Numbered from the stretch's first letter, positions 9,454 to 17,676 are shown. The stretch is DNA of 35,776 bases from Burkholderiales bacterium (GCA_014378555.1 JACMNN010000013.1:1-35776), one strand, 5' to 3'. Program-made: numbers and translations. The notes: generated by a model not told the origin, from the sequence alone.

Positions 9454-10467
9454 ATGCAAGTCTCCCCCGACCAACTCCCCAACCGCCTGACCGATACGCT
9501 GAAGCCCATCTACGTCATTCATGGCGAGGAGACGCTGACCAAACTTGAGGCGGCCGACGCCGTTCGTGCCGCGGCACGCAAAGCGGGCTACAGTGAGCGC
9601 GAGCACTTCGTGGTTGAGGCGCATTTCGACTGGAGCCTAGTCACGCAATCGAGCGACAACCTGTCGCTTTTTTCTAGCTTGCGGATTGCTGAAATCACCA
9701 TCAACACCGCTAAACCGTCAGTCGACGCTGGCGCGTTTTTCGCCAAACTCGCCAACGATCCGCCGTCTGACATGCTGTTCATTATCAACCTGCCCAAATT
9801 GGATCGCACCGCGACCGATTCGTCGTGGTTTGCGGCCTGTGATCGCGCTGGCGTTACGGTCGCCGCCCCCCTAGTGGAGCGCGATCAATTGCCGGGATGG
9901 ATCAAGTCACGGCTGCGGCTGGCCGGTTTTGATGCGGCTCGCGAAGTCATTGAACTGATCAGCGAACGCTGTGAAGGCAACTTGCTAGCAGCAAAGCAGG
10001 AAATCGAAAAACTCGCGCTGCTGGTGAAGCCCGGCAAGCTCGCCATCGAAGATGTTTTGAACGCGGTGACCGATGTCGCCCGTTACGATGTGAGCGAGCT
10101 CTCTGAGGCGTTTCTGCGCGGCGACTTGGCCCGCTACGCGCGCGTGCTTGCGGGCCTGCAAGCCGAGGGCGAGCAAGCGCCACGATTGTCGTGGCAGTTG
10201 TCGGAAGACGTGCATGCGCTGGGCAACATTTTTATGGCGAAACGCGAAGGCGTGCCAATGATGCAGGCACTGCGCAATGCGCGGGTGTGGGGCAAACGGC
10301 AGAAGGCGATGGAGATCGCGATCAACCAGATTGATTCGCGACGCATCGCGTCGTTGCTGAAGACCTGCGCCACGCTTGATGCGCAGAGCAAGGGCCAAGC
10401 GGCGGGAGACGCGTGGCTGACGTTAGGCGGGCTCGCAGCGCGGGCGCACGGCGCCCTGGCGCTTTAG
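9454..10467 (+). CDS. holA: DNA polymerase III delta subunit
   Basis: 337 aa: LKPIYVIHGEETLTKLEAADAVR, RDQLPGWIKSRLRLAGFDA, ERCEGNLLAAKQEIEKL. Gene order leuS-lptE-holA. Confidence 0.92.
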   Translation: MQVSPDQLPNRLTDTLKPIYVIHGEETLTKLEAADAVRAAARKAGYSEREHFVVEAHFDWSLVTQSSDNLSLFSSLRIAEITINTAKPSVDAGAFFAKLANDPPSDMLFIINLPKLDRTATDSSWFAACDRAGVTVAAPLVERDQLPGWIKSRLRLAGFDAAREVIELISERCEGNLLAAKQEIEKLALLVKPGKLAIEDVLNAVTDVARYDVSELSEAFLRGDLARYARVLAGLQAEGEQAPRLSWQLSEDVHALGNIFMAKREGVPMMQALRNARVWGKRQKAMEIAINQIDSRRIASLLKTCATLDAQSKGQAAGDAWLTLGGLAARAHGALAL

Positions 10468-10491
10468 CGCTTTAGGATTAGGCATGTGCCG

Positions 10492-11202
10492 CTATTGCAA
10501 CGACCCCAACCACACTAGCGCCGCAATCGCTGCGGTTTCGGCGCGTAAAACGGTGGGGCCCAGGCGCAATCTGTGGTCGCAGCGCTTTCGCAGCAGCGCT
10601 AGTTCAGAACCTGAAAATCCACCTTCCGGACCGATAAAAACCGCACTTGATGTCGTGGTGGCTGACAGCGATTTACCCGTCGAGCCGTCGGCGTCAAGCA
10701 AGATCAGCGACTGATCGGCGAGCGAGGCAAGCGCATCGCTCGCCTCATTCAGCGAGACCGGCGGGTAAATTTTCGGTATTTGATTTCTGCCGCATTGTTC
10801 GCACGCGGCGATGGCCACGCCACGCCAATGTTCGGCGCGCTTGTCCACATCCCCGGGGATGCGTTGCGAACGTTCGGTGTAGATCGGCTGAATTACCGCC
10901 ACGCCTAACTCAGTGGCTTTTTGTACCAGCCAATCGAATCGATCATTCGCGATTAACGATGCATATAGCGTGACGCCGCGCAGCATTTCGCGTTCGATGG
11001 CAACGTGCTCAGATGTTGTTGCCAGCACGTCGCGTTTGCCGATTTGCGTGATCGTTGCAGGTGTTTCTCCGCCGCTGCCGTCGAATAGAACGATGGCGTC
11101 CCCCTCACGCAGCCGCAGCACGCGCACATGTTGAGCGATGCGTGCGTCGAGAGCAACGGTTGCGTTTTGCTGGATGGAGTCGACTGAGAAGAAACGGGGC
11201 AT
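10492..11202 (-). CDS. rsmE: 16S rRNA (uracil1498-N3)-methyltransferase
   Basis: MPRFFSVDSI...HVRVLRLREGDAIVLFDGSGGE...KATELGVAVIQPIYTERSQ...FIGPEGGFSGSELALL...LRLGPTVLRAETAAIAAL, characteristic RsmE motifs. Confidence 0.93.
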   Translation of the reverse strand: MPRFFSVDSIQQNATVALDARIAQHVRVLRLREGDAIVLFDGSGGETPATITQIGKRDVLATTSEHVAIEREMLRGVTLYASLIANDRFDWLVQKATELGVAVIQPIYTERSQRIPGDVDKRAEHWRGVAIAACEQCGRNQIPKIYPPVSLNEASDALASLADQSLILLDADGSTGKSLSATTTSSAVFIGPEGGFSGSELALLRKRCDHRLRLGPTVLRAETAAIAALVWLGSLQ

Positions 11203-11239
11203 GGTTGACTACGAGTGTCGGGAGGTGTTTGCAAGCATC

Positions 11240-11352
11240 TGCTCCCTCTCCCTGGGGGAGAGGGTTGGGGTGAGGGACGTTGCGTCCGATCCAAGTTTGA
11301 ATGGAACTGACAGACCCTCTCCCCTAGCCCCTCCCCCCCAGGGGGAAGGGAA
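11240..11352. repeat. Dispersed GGGAGAGGG-type palindromic repeat pair
   Basis: ctccctctccctgggggagagggttggggtgaggg ... ccctctcccctagcccctcccccccagggggaaggg, inverted arms between rsmE and the hydrolase gene. Confidence 0.8.
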
Positions 11353-11380
11353 CAGAACCAAGACTGCGCGCGTCAATTGC

Positions 11381-12190
11381 TCACTCATTGGCAAACCGCC
11401 AAAGCGCCGCTAGCGTCACATCGGGCGCCTCAAGCGTCATGTTGTGTCCCGCATCAGAAATCGTTTCCGTGCGCACTGACTGCAATGCCGCGATCACCCC
11501 CAGCGCCGCTTTTGGCGCAGTCATCAAGTCGCGTTCACCCATCAACACCAACGCCGGACAGCGCACCGATGCAGCGGCGCTTAAACCGTTCACGTACGCC
11601 TTGCACGCTGCAAGATCGTTGTGCAGCACGCCTTTAGCCATGCGCCGCATCAGCGCCAAAGAACTTCCGGGCAGCCAAGTGCCGGGGACTTTGTGATTGT
11701 TGCCAATGTGGGAGTTAGGCGCGAGCGACCAATCGACGATCATGCGCCGTGCTTTTTCTTCATCGTTCAACGCCGCATCGAGCAACACGTCTCCCACCGC
11801 CATCGGCACCGCACTGCCGACCAGCGCCAGTTTGCTCACCAAGTCAGGCCGCCGCGCGGTGAGTTCAAGCGCGGTCAGCGAGCCCATGCTGTGGCCGATC
11901 AGCACCGCTGTTTCTACCTGTGCTGCGTCGAGCAACGCCGCGACCCAATCGGCGAGTGCATCGATGCTGGTGCACAACGGCCCGTCGCTTTGCCCATGTC
12001 CGGGCAAGTCAACCGCCAGCACGTTCCAGCCGTGCCAAGCGAAATACCGCGACTGCAATGCCCACACGCTGTGATCGTTGGCCGCGCCGTGGATGAACAC
12101 GGCGGTGCGGTGCGCTGCGTTGAATTCGCGACTGCCGGTGTAGGCGTAAGCCCGGGCGTCAGCGGACGCGTTGTTGAGGGTAAATTTCAT
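11381..12190 (-). CDS. Alpha/beta hydrolase
   Basis: 269 aa: VFIHGAANDHSVW, VDLPGHGQSDG, LIGHSMGSLTALEL (GxSxG), LVLMGERDLMT, ISDAGHNM. Confidence 0.88.
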   Translation of the reverse strand: MKFTLNNASADARAYAYTGSREFNAAHRTAVFIHGAANDHSVWALQSRYFAWHGWNVLAVDLPGHGQSDGPLCTSIDALADWVAALLDAAQVETAVLIGHSMGSLTALELTARRPDLVSKLALVGSAVPMAVGDVLLDAALNDEEKARRMIVDWSLAPNSHIGNNHKVPGTWLPGSSLALMRRMAKGVLHNDLAACKAYVNGLSAAASVRCPALVLMGERDLMTAPKAALGVIAALQSVRTETISDAGHNMTLEAPDVTLAALWRFANE

Positions 12191-13488
12191 TGCTGCACCC
12201 GCTCCGCCGCTTTCAGCGCCCGCGTCAGGTCTTCAATTAAATCCTTTGCATCTTCCAATCCAATCGACAACCGAATCGTGCCCTCCGTGATGCCCGCTGC
12301 CAGCAGCGCCTCGGCGCTCATGCGCGAATGGGTGGTGCTCGCGGGGTGAATCACCAGCGATCGGGCGTCGCCAACGTTTGCCAGGTGCGAGAACAGGCGC
12401 AGGTTATCGATGAACGCTCGGCCCTGTGCACGGGTGCCTTTGAGGTCAAACGCAAACACCGCACTCGCGCCCTTTGGAAAATACTTTTTTGCGAGATTGT
12501 GGTCGCGATGTTCGGGCAATTCAGGATGATGAATCGCGCCCACAAACGCGTGTGAGCGCAAAAAATCTAGTACTTTGCGGGTGTTGCTGATGTGTCGCTC
12601 CATGCGCACCGGCAGCGTCTCAATGCCCTGCAAAATCTGCCATGCGGTGGCCGCAGCCATGCAGGCACCAAAATCGCGCAAGCCCTCGCGACGACAACGC
12701 AGCAGGAAGGCCGCAGTCGACGATTCTTCTGCAAACACCATGTCATGAAATCCGCGATACGGCTCGGACAGCGTCGGAAAGTTTTTACGCGCCAATTCAC
12801 CGAGCCAGTCAAACTGTCCGCTATCCACCAACAGCCCGCCGATCACTACGCCGTGTCCTTGCAAGAATTTGGTGGCGGAGTGAAACACGATGTCCGCACC
12901 ATGCTCGAACGGGCGGATTAGGTAGGGCGTGGTGAGCGTGGAGTCCAACATGAGCGGCACCCCCGCCGTATGCGCAATCTCGGCAACTTTTTCAATGTCG
13001 ATCAGCAGATTGCCGGGGTTGCCCAGCGTCTCGCCGAAAAAAAGCCGCGTTTCCGGGCGCACTGCCGCGCGCCACGCATCGAGATCGCCCGGATCAACGA
13101 ACGTCGTGTTGATGCCGAAACGCGGCAGCGTGTAGTCGAGCAAGTTGTGCGAGCCGCCGTACAGCGCGCGGCTGGCGACGATGTGGCTGCCTGCGCCCAT
13201 CAGTGTGACGATGGCCAAATGCAGCGCCGCCTGACCGGACGCAACCGAGATGGCGCCGACGCCCCCTTCGAGCGCGGCGATGCGTTCTTCCAACACCGCG
13301 TTGGTAGGGTTCGAGAGGCGCGAATAAACGTGGCCTGCGCGCTCCATGTTGAAAAGCGCTGCCGCGTGGTCGGAGTCCTCGAACACAAACGACGTGGTTT
13401 GGTAGATGGGTGTGGCCCGTGCGCCCGTTGTTGGATCGGGGCGAGCGCCGGCGTGGACGGACAGTGTGTCTAACTCAAACATGAACAA
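12187..13488 (-). CDS. O-acetylhomoserine sulfhydrylase/aminocarboxypropyltransferase (Cys/Met metabolism PLP enzyme)
   Basis: 433 aa: LDTLSVHAGARPDPTTGARATPIYQTTSFVF, YSRLSNPTNAVLEERIAALEGG, DSTLTTPYLIRPFEHGADIVFHSATKFLQGHG, VGDARSLVIHPASTTHSRM. ATGA-type overlap with the hydrolase. Confidence 0.93.
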   Translation of the reverse strand: MFMFELDTLSVHAGARPDPTTGARATPIYQTTSFVFEDSDHAAALFNMERAGHVYSRLSNPTNAVLEERIAALEGGVGAISVASGQAALHLAIVTLMGAGSHIVASRALYGGSHNLLDYTLPRFGINTTFVDPGDLDAWRAAVRPETRLFFGETLGNPGNLLIDIEKVAEIAHTAGVPLMLDSTLTTPYLIRPFEHGADIVFHSATKFLQGHGVVIGGLLVDSGQFDWLGELARKNFPTLSEPYRGFHDMVFAEESSTAAFLLRCRREGLRDFGACMAAATAWQILQGIETLPVRMERHISNTRKVLDFLRSHAFVGAIHHPELPEHRDHNLAKKYFPKGASAVFAFDLKGTRAQGRAFIDNLRLFSHLANVGDARSLVIHPASTTHSRMSAEALLAAGITEGTIRLSIGLEDAKDLIEDLTRALKAAERVQQ

Positions 13489-13823
13489 ATCCTCGACATA
13501 TGTGTTGCCCGTTAGAAACTCGATTTAGCGTGAGCTGGATGGAGATTTAATTACGTTTACGGTGCTTTGACCGCACGGAGAGGCTTTGAATACGAACTGA
13601 AGCGACGAAATTGGGCACTATTCAGTAAGAAAGTTCCCAAAATTGTCGGTAAAGTGTCTCTAAATTACAACAGATTTGCAACAGCTTTTAGGGTAAACGA
13701 CCGTCTGATCGAGGCTATCGCGTGGAAATTGCAATTGTCAGGTTGTCTAAAATAGATACTTAAGCCACGATTTAACGCGGCTCGCAGGCGAAAAGCTATT
13801 CGCTCACTCGGCTGCCAAAAGCG

Positions 13824-15725
13824 TTATAAAAGTTCGCCCGGTGCAAGCGGTTCCATTTCGTTCAACATCGCGTGCATTTTGTCTCGCGCCTGGATAAACG
13901 TCGACTGATTTCCCGCCACTGCCAAAAAGTCGTCGAATCGATCGCCGTGTGCCCGGCGCAGATGCTCCACCAGCTTGATAAATGCCGTGACCATGCGCGG
14001 CTCGAAATGCGTGCCCGATGTGCGCTCAATTTCGAGCACCGCTTCGGCGTGCGTCCAGGCATGTTTGTAGGCGCGCGCATGAGTCAGCGCGTCGTACACA
14101 TCGGCGAGTGCTGCGATGCGCGCCACCTCGGGAATGTCGTCGCCTTTAAGGCCCTTTGGGTAGCCGGTGCCGTCCCACTTTTCGTGATGATGCAACGCGA
14201 TAAGTTCAGCCATACGAAACGCTGGATGCGAGCATTGCTGCAGGATCTGCGCACCAATCGTTGTGTGCCGTTGCATCACGGTGAACTCTGCATCGGTGAG
14301 CTTACCCGGCTTCATTAACAAGCCGTCAGGAATGCCCAATTTGCCGATGTCATGGAGGCGTGCAGCGACCTCGATGTCTTGCGCATATTTGTGGCCGTAG
14401 CCGAGTGAATTTGCGAGCAGGCCGGTGAGTTTTCCGACCCGGTATGCGTGGCGGCCAAATGAATCTTCGCGTAGCTCTGCAGACACCGCAAGCCGCTCCA
14501 GCGCGTCACGGTAGAGCGATTCAGGCACCTCAATTTCTTCTTTCTGCGCCCCCGGAATTCTCTGGATTGCCTTGATGACTGCGCGCGCATCATCTTTGCC
14601 CGGCATCGGCGTTTGAATGCGTTCGCGAATCACTTCGAGCTTACTGCGCACGGCAGCAACCTGAGACTGCCCGAGAAACTCAACCAACTCCCCCAAATAC
14701 AGAAGCGCGCCGACGTGATCCTTACCTTTTTCATAGGCCCTCACCAACAGAACGAGGTTGTCGCGATAGATGCCCGGCATCTTTTTAGAGTGCTTCAACA
14801 TCTCCAATAATTTGGCCACTGCGATGGTCAAGTTGCCTGCATAAATTTCGTAGGCGGCCTCGGCAAGTTCGCGATTCAACGTAAGGCGTGGCGATTTGAA
14901 TGCATCAGACAAGTCGCGAATCATTTTGAGGCGCGTCTCGATAGTCGCGTCGTCTTTAAGTCCTATAGCGCTCTTCAGCCACACGCCTTCGGCAATTACC
15001 CGGTTTAGCAGACCATGACCATCGCGCGGCAGGCCGACAGATTCACACGCTTCACGAGCCGATTCAGCAGCTAAAGAGAAATGCTGGAGCGCCAGCGCAG
15101 CGCTCGCCATATTAGTTCGTGCAACGGCAACGAAACTGCCGCAATCGGGGCGGGGTTTGAAGCGTTTAATAATGCGCAAGGCAACAGAAACTGTCTCGCG
15201 ATAGAGCCCCATTGTGTAGAGCGCTGCGGTCATATTGCTGAACGCAGACGCCACACCCATTTGGTCGTCAAGCTCATCGGCGATGGCAGCAGAGCGCAGC
15301 GCGAATTCGACCCCCCGCGCAGGGATACCCACATCAGTGCTAACGACCGCGTAGAAGTTACACGCGCGACGCAACTCTTTTTTAAGCTTGTGATCGGTCG
15401 CTAAATCCAATGCTCGTTCTACTAGCGGAATCGCGTCTACCGAAAGCCCACGTGCGACGTGAGCGCCAGCGACGTCAAGCAGGATGGAGATACATGCAGG
15501 TACCGGCTCGGGATGCTGACTGAAAGCGATCAAGCGAGCCGCCTGAACCATAAGCCTGAAATCCTCTGCGTTCGGGGATTTCAACAGCGAGGGCATGTCA
15601 GCCTGCAATTGTGTGACCAGATCAGACAAACCTTCGCTGTCGAACTCAGTTACGCATGCGTCAATCAACCCAATCAGTGCTTGTTGTTCCACTTGTCTTT
15701 TCCCTGATGCCGCCGTCATAATCAA
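13824..15725 (-). CDS. HD-GYP domain protein (c-di-GMP phosphodiesterase family) with N-terminal TPR-like helical repeats
   Basis: 633 aa. C-terminal HD-GYP signature: RLHDIGKLGIPDGLLMKPGKL...RHTTIGAQIL...ALHHHEKWDGTGYPKGLKGDDIPEVARIAALADVYDAL. N-terminal about 400 aa is alpha-helical repeat (AIPLVERALDLATDHKLKKELRRACNFYAVVSTDVGIPARGVEFALRSAAIADELDDQMGVASAFSNMTAALYTMGLYRE...). Confidence 0.92.
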   Translation of the reverse strand: MIMTAASGKRQVEQQALIGLIDACVTEFDSEGLSDLVTQLQADMPSLLKSPNAEDFRLMVQAARLIAFSQHPEPVPACISILLDVAGAHVARGLSVDAIPLVERALDLATDHKLKKELRRACNFYAVVSTDVGIPARGVEFALRSAAIADELDDQMGVASAFSNMTAALYTMGLYRETVSVALRIIKRFKPRPDCGSFVAVARTNMASAALALQHFSLAAESAREACESVGLPRDGHGLLNRVIAEGVWLKSAIGLKDDATIETRLKMIRDLSDAFKSPRLTLNRELAEAAYEIYAGNLTIAVAKLLEMLKHSKKMPGIYRDNLVLLVRAYEKGKDHVGALLYLGELVEFLGQSQVAAVRSKLEVIRERIQTPMPGKDDARAVIKAIQRIPGAQKEEIEVPESLYRDALERLAVSAELREDSFGRHAYRVGKLTGLLANSLGYGHKYAQDIEVAARLHDIGKLGIPDGLLMKPGKLTDAEFTVMQRHTTIGAQILQQCSHPAFRMAELIALHHHEKWDGTGYPKGLKGDDIPEVARIAALADVYDALTHARAYKHAWTHAEAVLEIERTSGTHFEPRMVTAFIKLVEHLRRAHGDRFDDFLAVAGNQSTFIQARDKMHAMLNEMEPLAPGELL

Positions 15726-15779
15726 TTTATAGATTTTGTGCTTTTATTCTCCGACTTACAACTATCAAGGATCGCCGAA

Positions 15780-15899
15780 ATGGAACAGCAACTCAACTCA
15801 GTTCAAGAACTCAGCCTGACCGCCGAACTACTCCGCGATCTTCTCGACAATGAAATTATCCTGATCGGCGGCGGCGAAGCAGCCAGCAGCCTGTATTAA
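15780..15899 (+). CDS. Double-glycine-leader small peptide, copy 1 (39 aa; predicted core EAASSLY)
   Basis: MEQQLNSVQELSLTAELLRDLLDNEIILIGGGEAASSLY*. aagga-like RBS upstream. Paralogous to the next three ORFs; GG-leader consensus L-12/E-8/I-7/I-4/G-2/G-1. Confidence 0.85.
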   Translation: MEQQLNSVQELSLTAELLRDLLDNEIILIGGGEAASSLY

Positions 15900-15947
15900 G
15901 CCACTAGCGATTCAAGCCACTTACCAAATCTTTTTTTAGGAACGAAC

Positions 15948-16067
15948 ATGAACAGCCAACTCGACAACGCACAAGACATCAGCCTCAACGACGAAATCCT
16001 TCGCGATCTTCTCGACAACGAAATCATATTGGTCGGCGGCGGCGAAGCAGCCAGCAGCTTGTACTAG
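15948..16067 (+). CDS. Double-glycine-leader small peptide, copy 2 (39 aa)
   Basis: MNSQLDNAQDISLNDEILRDLLDNEIILVGGGEAASSLY*, preceded by taggaacgaac (RBS-like). 168 nt downstream of copy 1 start. Confidence 0.87.
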   Translation: MNSQLDNAQDISLNDEILRDLLDNEIILVGGGEAASSLY

Positions 16068-16115
16068 GTTTCTGAAGCTTTTCCCTCAATCGTCATATCC
16101 CTCTTAGGAACAATC

Positions 16116-16235
16116 ATGAATAGCCAACTCGACAACGCACAAGACATCAGCCTCAACGACGAAATCCTTCGCGATCTTCTCGACAACGAAATCATATTGG
16201 TCGGCGGCGGCGAAGCAGCCAGCAGCTTGTACTAG
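16116..16235 (+). CDS. Double-glycine-leader small peptide, copy 3 (39 aa)
   Basis: MNSQLDNAQDISLNDEILRDLLDNEIILVGGGEAASSLY*, same protein as copy 2. Preceded by taggaacaatc. Confidence 0.87.
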   Translation: MNSQLDNAQDISLNDEILRDLLDNEIILVGGGEAASSLY

Positions 16236-16284
16236 GTTTCTGAAGCTTTTCCCCTCAATCGTCATAGCGCTCTTAGGAACAATC

Positions 16285-16404
16285 ATGAATAGCCAACTCG
16301 ACAACGCACAAGACACCAGCCGCAACGACGAAATCCTTCGTGATCTTCTCGACAACGAAATCATCCTAATTGGCGGTGGCGAAGCAGCCAGTAGCCTGTA
16401 CTAG
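16285..16404 (+). CDS. Double-glycine-leader small peptide, copy 4 (39 aa, leader variants I11T and L13R)
   Basis: MNSQLDNAQDTSRNDEILRDLLDNEIILIGGGEAASSLY*. Preceded by taggaacaatc. Confidence 0.85.
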   Translation: MNSQLDNAQDTSRNDEILRDLLDNEIILIGGGEAASSLY

Positions 16405-16720
16405 TTTCCCAACGCCACCCGCTTCCTGGCCATGGCCACCGTTGAGTCACGGTGCGCGATGAGTAGCGTGGTGATGCCGAGGTTTTTGACTACTTGATTG
16501 ACGGCACGTTCGCGCTCGGTATCCGGCGCACTGGTGGCCTCGTCGAGCAACAGAAACTTCAGCTTTCGGTAGAGCGCCCGAGCGAGCATTAGCCGCTGGC
16601 GCTGCCACCTAAAAGCGCGCTCCCGGTGTTGCCGACCCGAGTTTCGCCGCCATCTCCATGCGCTTGCCTGATGCAGCCCTGACGGTCCTCGTAGCGCTAT
16701 CCGATATCGGCGATATCGGT
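16401..16720 (-). pseudogene. Remnant of a peptide-exporter-type ABC transporter ATPase C-terminus (frameshifted, 5'-truncated)
   Basis: Frame 1: GETRVGNTGSALLGG (Q-loop distal/signature region). A single missing base near ggtggc|agcgccag moves it into frame 2: QRQRLMLARALYRKLKFLLLDEATSAPDTERERAVNQVVKNLGITTLLIAHRDSTVAMARKRVALGN*. No Walker A seen. Confidence 0.8.
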
Positions 16721-16879
16721 TGACGACACGACCGTACAAACTACTTCACCACACTCGGGCACGTCTTCAGCGGCACAGAAGCCGGCCTTTGTAGCTTGCC
16801 CAACGAAGAACGCATTCAGGCTCGACAAACTCGAATTTCACCTTCGGAAATCTGTTGCCGCAATGGCGCCGTGCGGATT

Positions 16880-17427
16880 CGCGACATCTAAAACTGGTGC
16901 TCGGTTTGTTGACACCCAATGAGGGCGACATTCGCATTGGTGGCATTCCGTTGCAACAATTGGGGCCGACACAGTATCGATCCATGATGGCAGCGGTGAT
17001 GCAGAACGACGCGCTGATGGCGGGATCGCTTGCCGAAAACATCGGATGCTTTGACCCCACACTTAATCACGAGCGGGTTGAGCAGTCAGCCAAGCTTGCG
17101 CAGGTGCATGAGGAAATTGCTGCGATGCCGATGGGGTGTCAAACGCTGGTGGGGGATATGGGCAGCACGCTTTCGGGCGGGCAAAGGCAACGCGTGTTGC
17201 TCGCGCGGGCGCTGTATGCGCAGCCGAAAATTTTGGCGCTTGATGAGGCGACGAGTAGCTTGGACGGTGACAACGAACGCAAAGTGAATGCGGCGGTTAA
17301 GGTGCTGCCGTTAACACGCATCACTATTGCGCATCGGCAGGAAACGATCAACGCAGCAGAGCGGGTAATCGTGTTGACGGGTGGATATGTTGTGCGGGAT
17401 TTGAATGAGATCGTTAAGGCGGCGTAG
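16880..17427 (+). pseudogene. Truncated ABC transporter ATPase domain of CvaB/RaxB-like (peptidase-containing) bacteriocin exporter type
   Basis: LKLVLGLLTPNEGDIRIGGIPLQQLGPTQYRSMMAAVMQNDALMAGSLAENIGCFDP...MPMGCQTLVGDMGSTLSGGQRQRVLLARALYAQPKILALDEATSSLDGDNERKVNAAVKVLPLTRITIAHRQETINAAERVIVLTGG. The expected Walker A (GPSGxGKTT) is replaced by unrelated sequence (QWRRADSRH) before LKLVLG. Confidence 0.82.
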
Positions 17428-17522
17428 GCTCAGCGTCGGCTCCACATGGCAAACGGACATGTGACGAATCACCCTCAACCCAACCCTCGCCCGCTTGCGC
17501 GGGAGGCGGCAGAACTTAACTG

Positions 17523-17586
17523 GCGAATGGCGCGCTCTGAGCGCTTGGGCCTAACGTAGGGGTTGTGTTGATCTGCTCGCGTGTGA
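17523..17586 (+). repeat. Direct repeat R1, a copy of the 3' end and downstream region of the lipoprotein gene at 17677-20118
   Basis: 64 nt, 59/64 identical by eye to 20101-20164 (gcgaatggcgcgctctgagcgcttggg...gttgatctgctcgcgtgtga). Confidence 0.92.
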
Positions 17587-17676
17587 TAACTAAAAGCGTA
17601 ATATGCATAGATCGCGTCATTCAGCGCCAATTGCGGCTCGGGTTTCCGGCCGCTTCACCTTGGCCATTGCCTCCGC

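Larger units (their letters stand above)
15948..16404 (+). repeat. Tandem repeat of a 168/169-bp peptide cassette (3 close copies; a fourth diverged copy upstream from 15780)
   Basis: Start-to-start spacing 168, 168 and 169 nt across the four copies. Copies 2 and 3 are almost identical in coding sequence; the copy 2-3 and 3-4 spacers share ggtttctgaagcttttccc(c)tcaatcgtcat...ctcttaggaacaatc. Confidence 0.92.

Noticed and set aside
16104-16364. 86-aa minus-strand ORF across the peptide cassettes
   Set aside because: It is the antisense of the tandem cassettes; the internal repetition comes from the repeat, and the plus frames show start/RBS/stop structure and synonymous substitutions.
15780-16404. 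Peptides as mycofactocin-type precursors (C-terminal Tyr after a hydrophobic residue)
   Set aside because: No radical SAM or chaperone genes in the window, and a canonical double-glycine leader explains the sequence better. Kept only as a reason to consider Tyr modification.
15780-16404. CRISPR array suggested by regular 168-bp repeats
   Set aside because: Units are far too long, have no unique spacers, and are coding.
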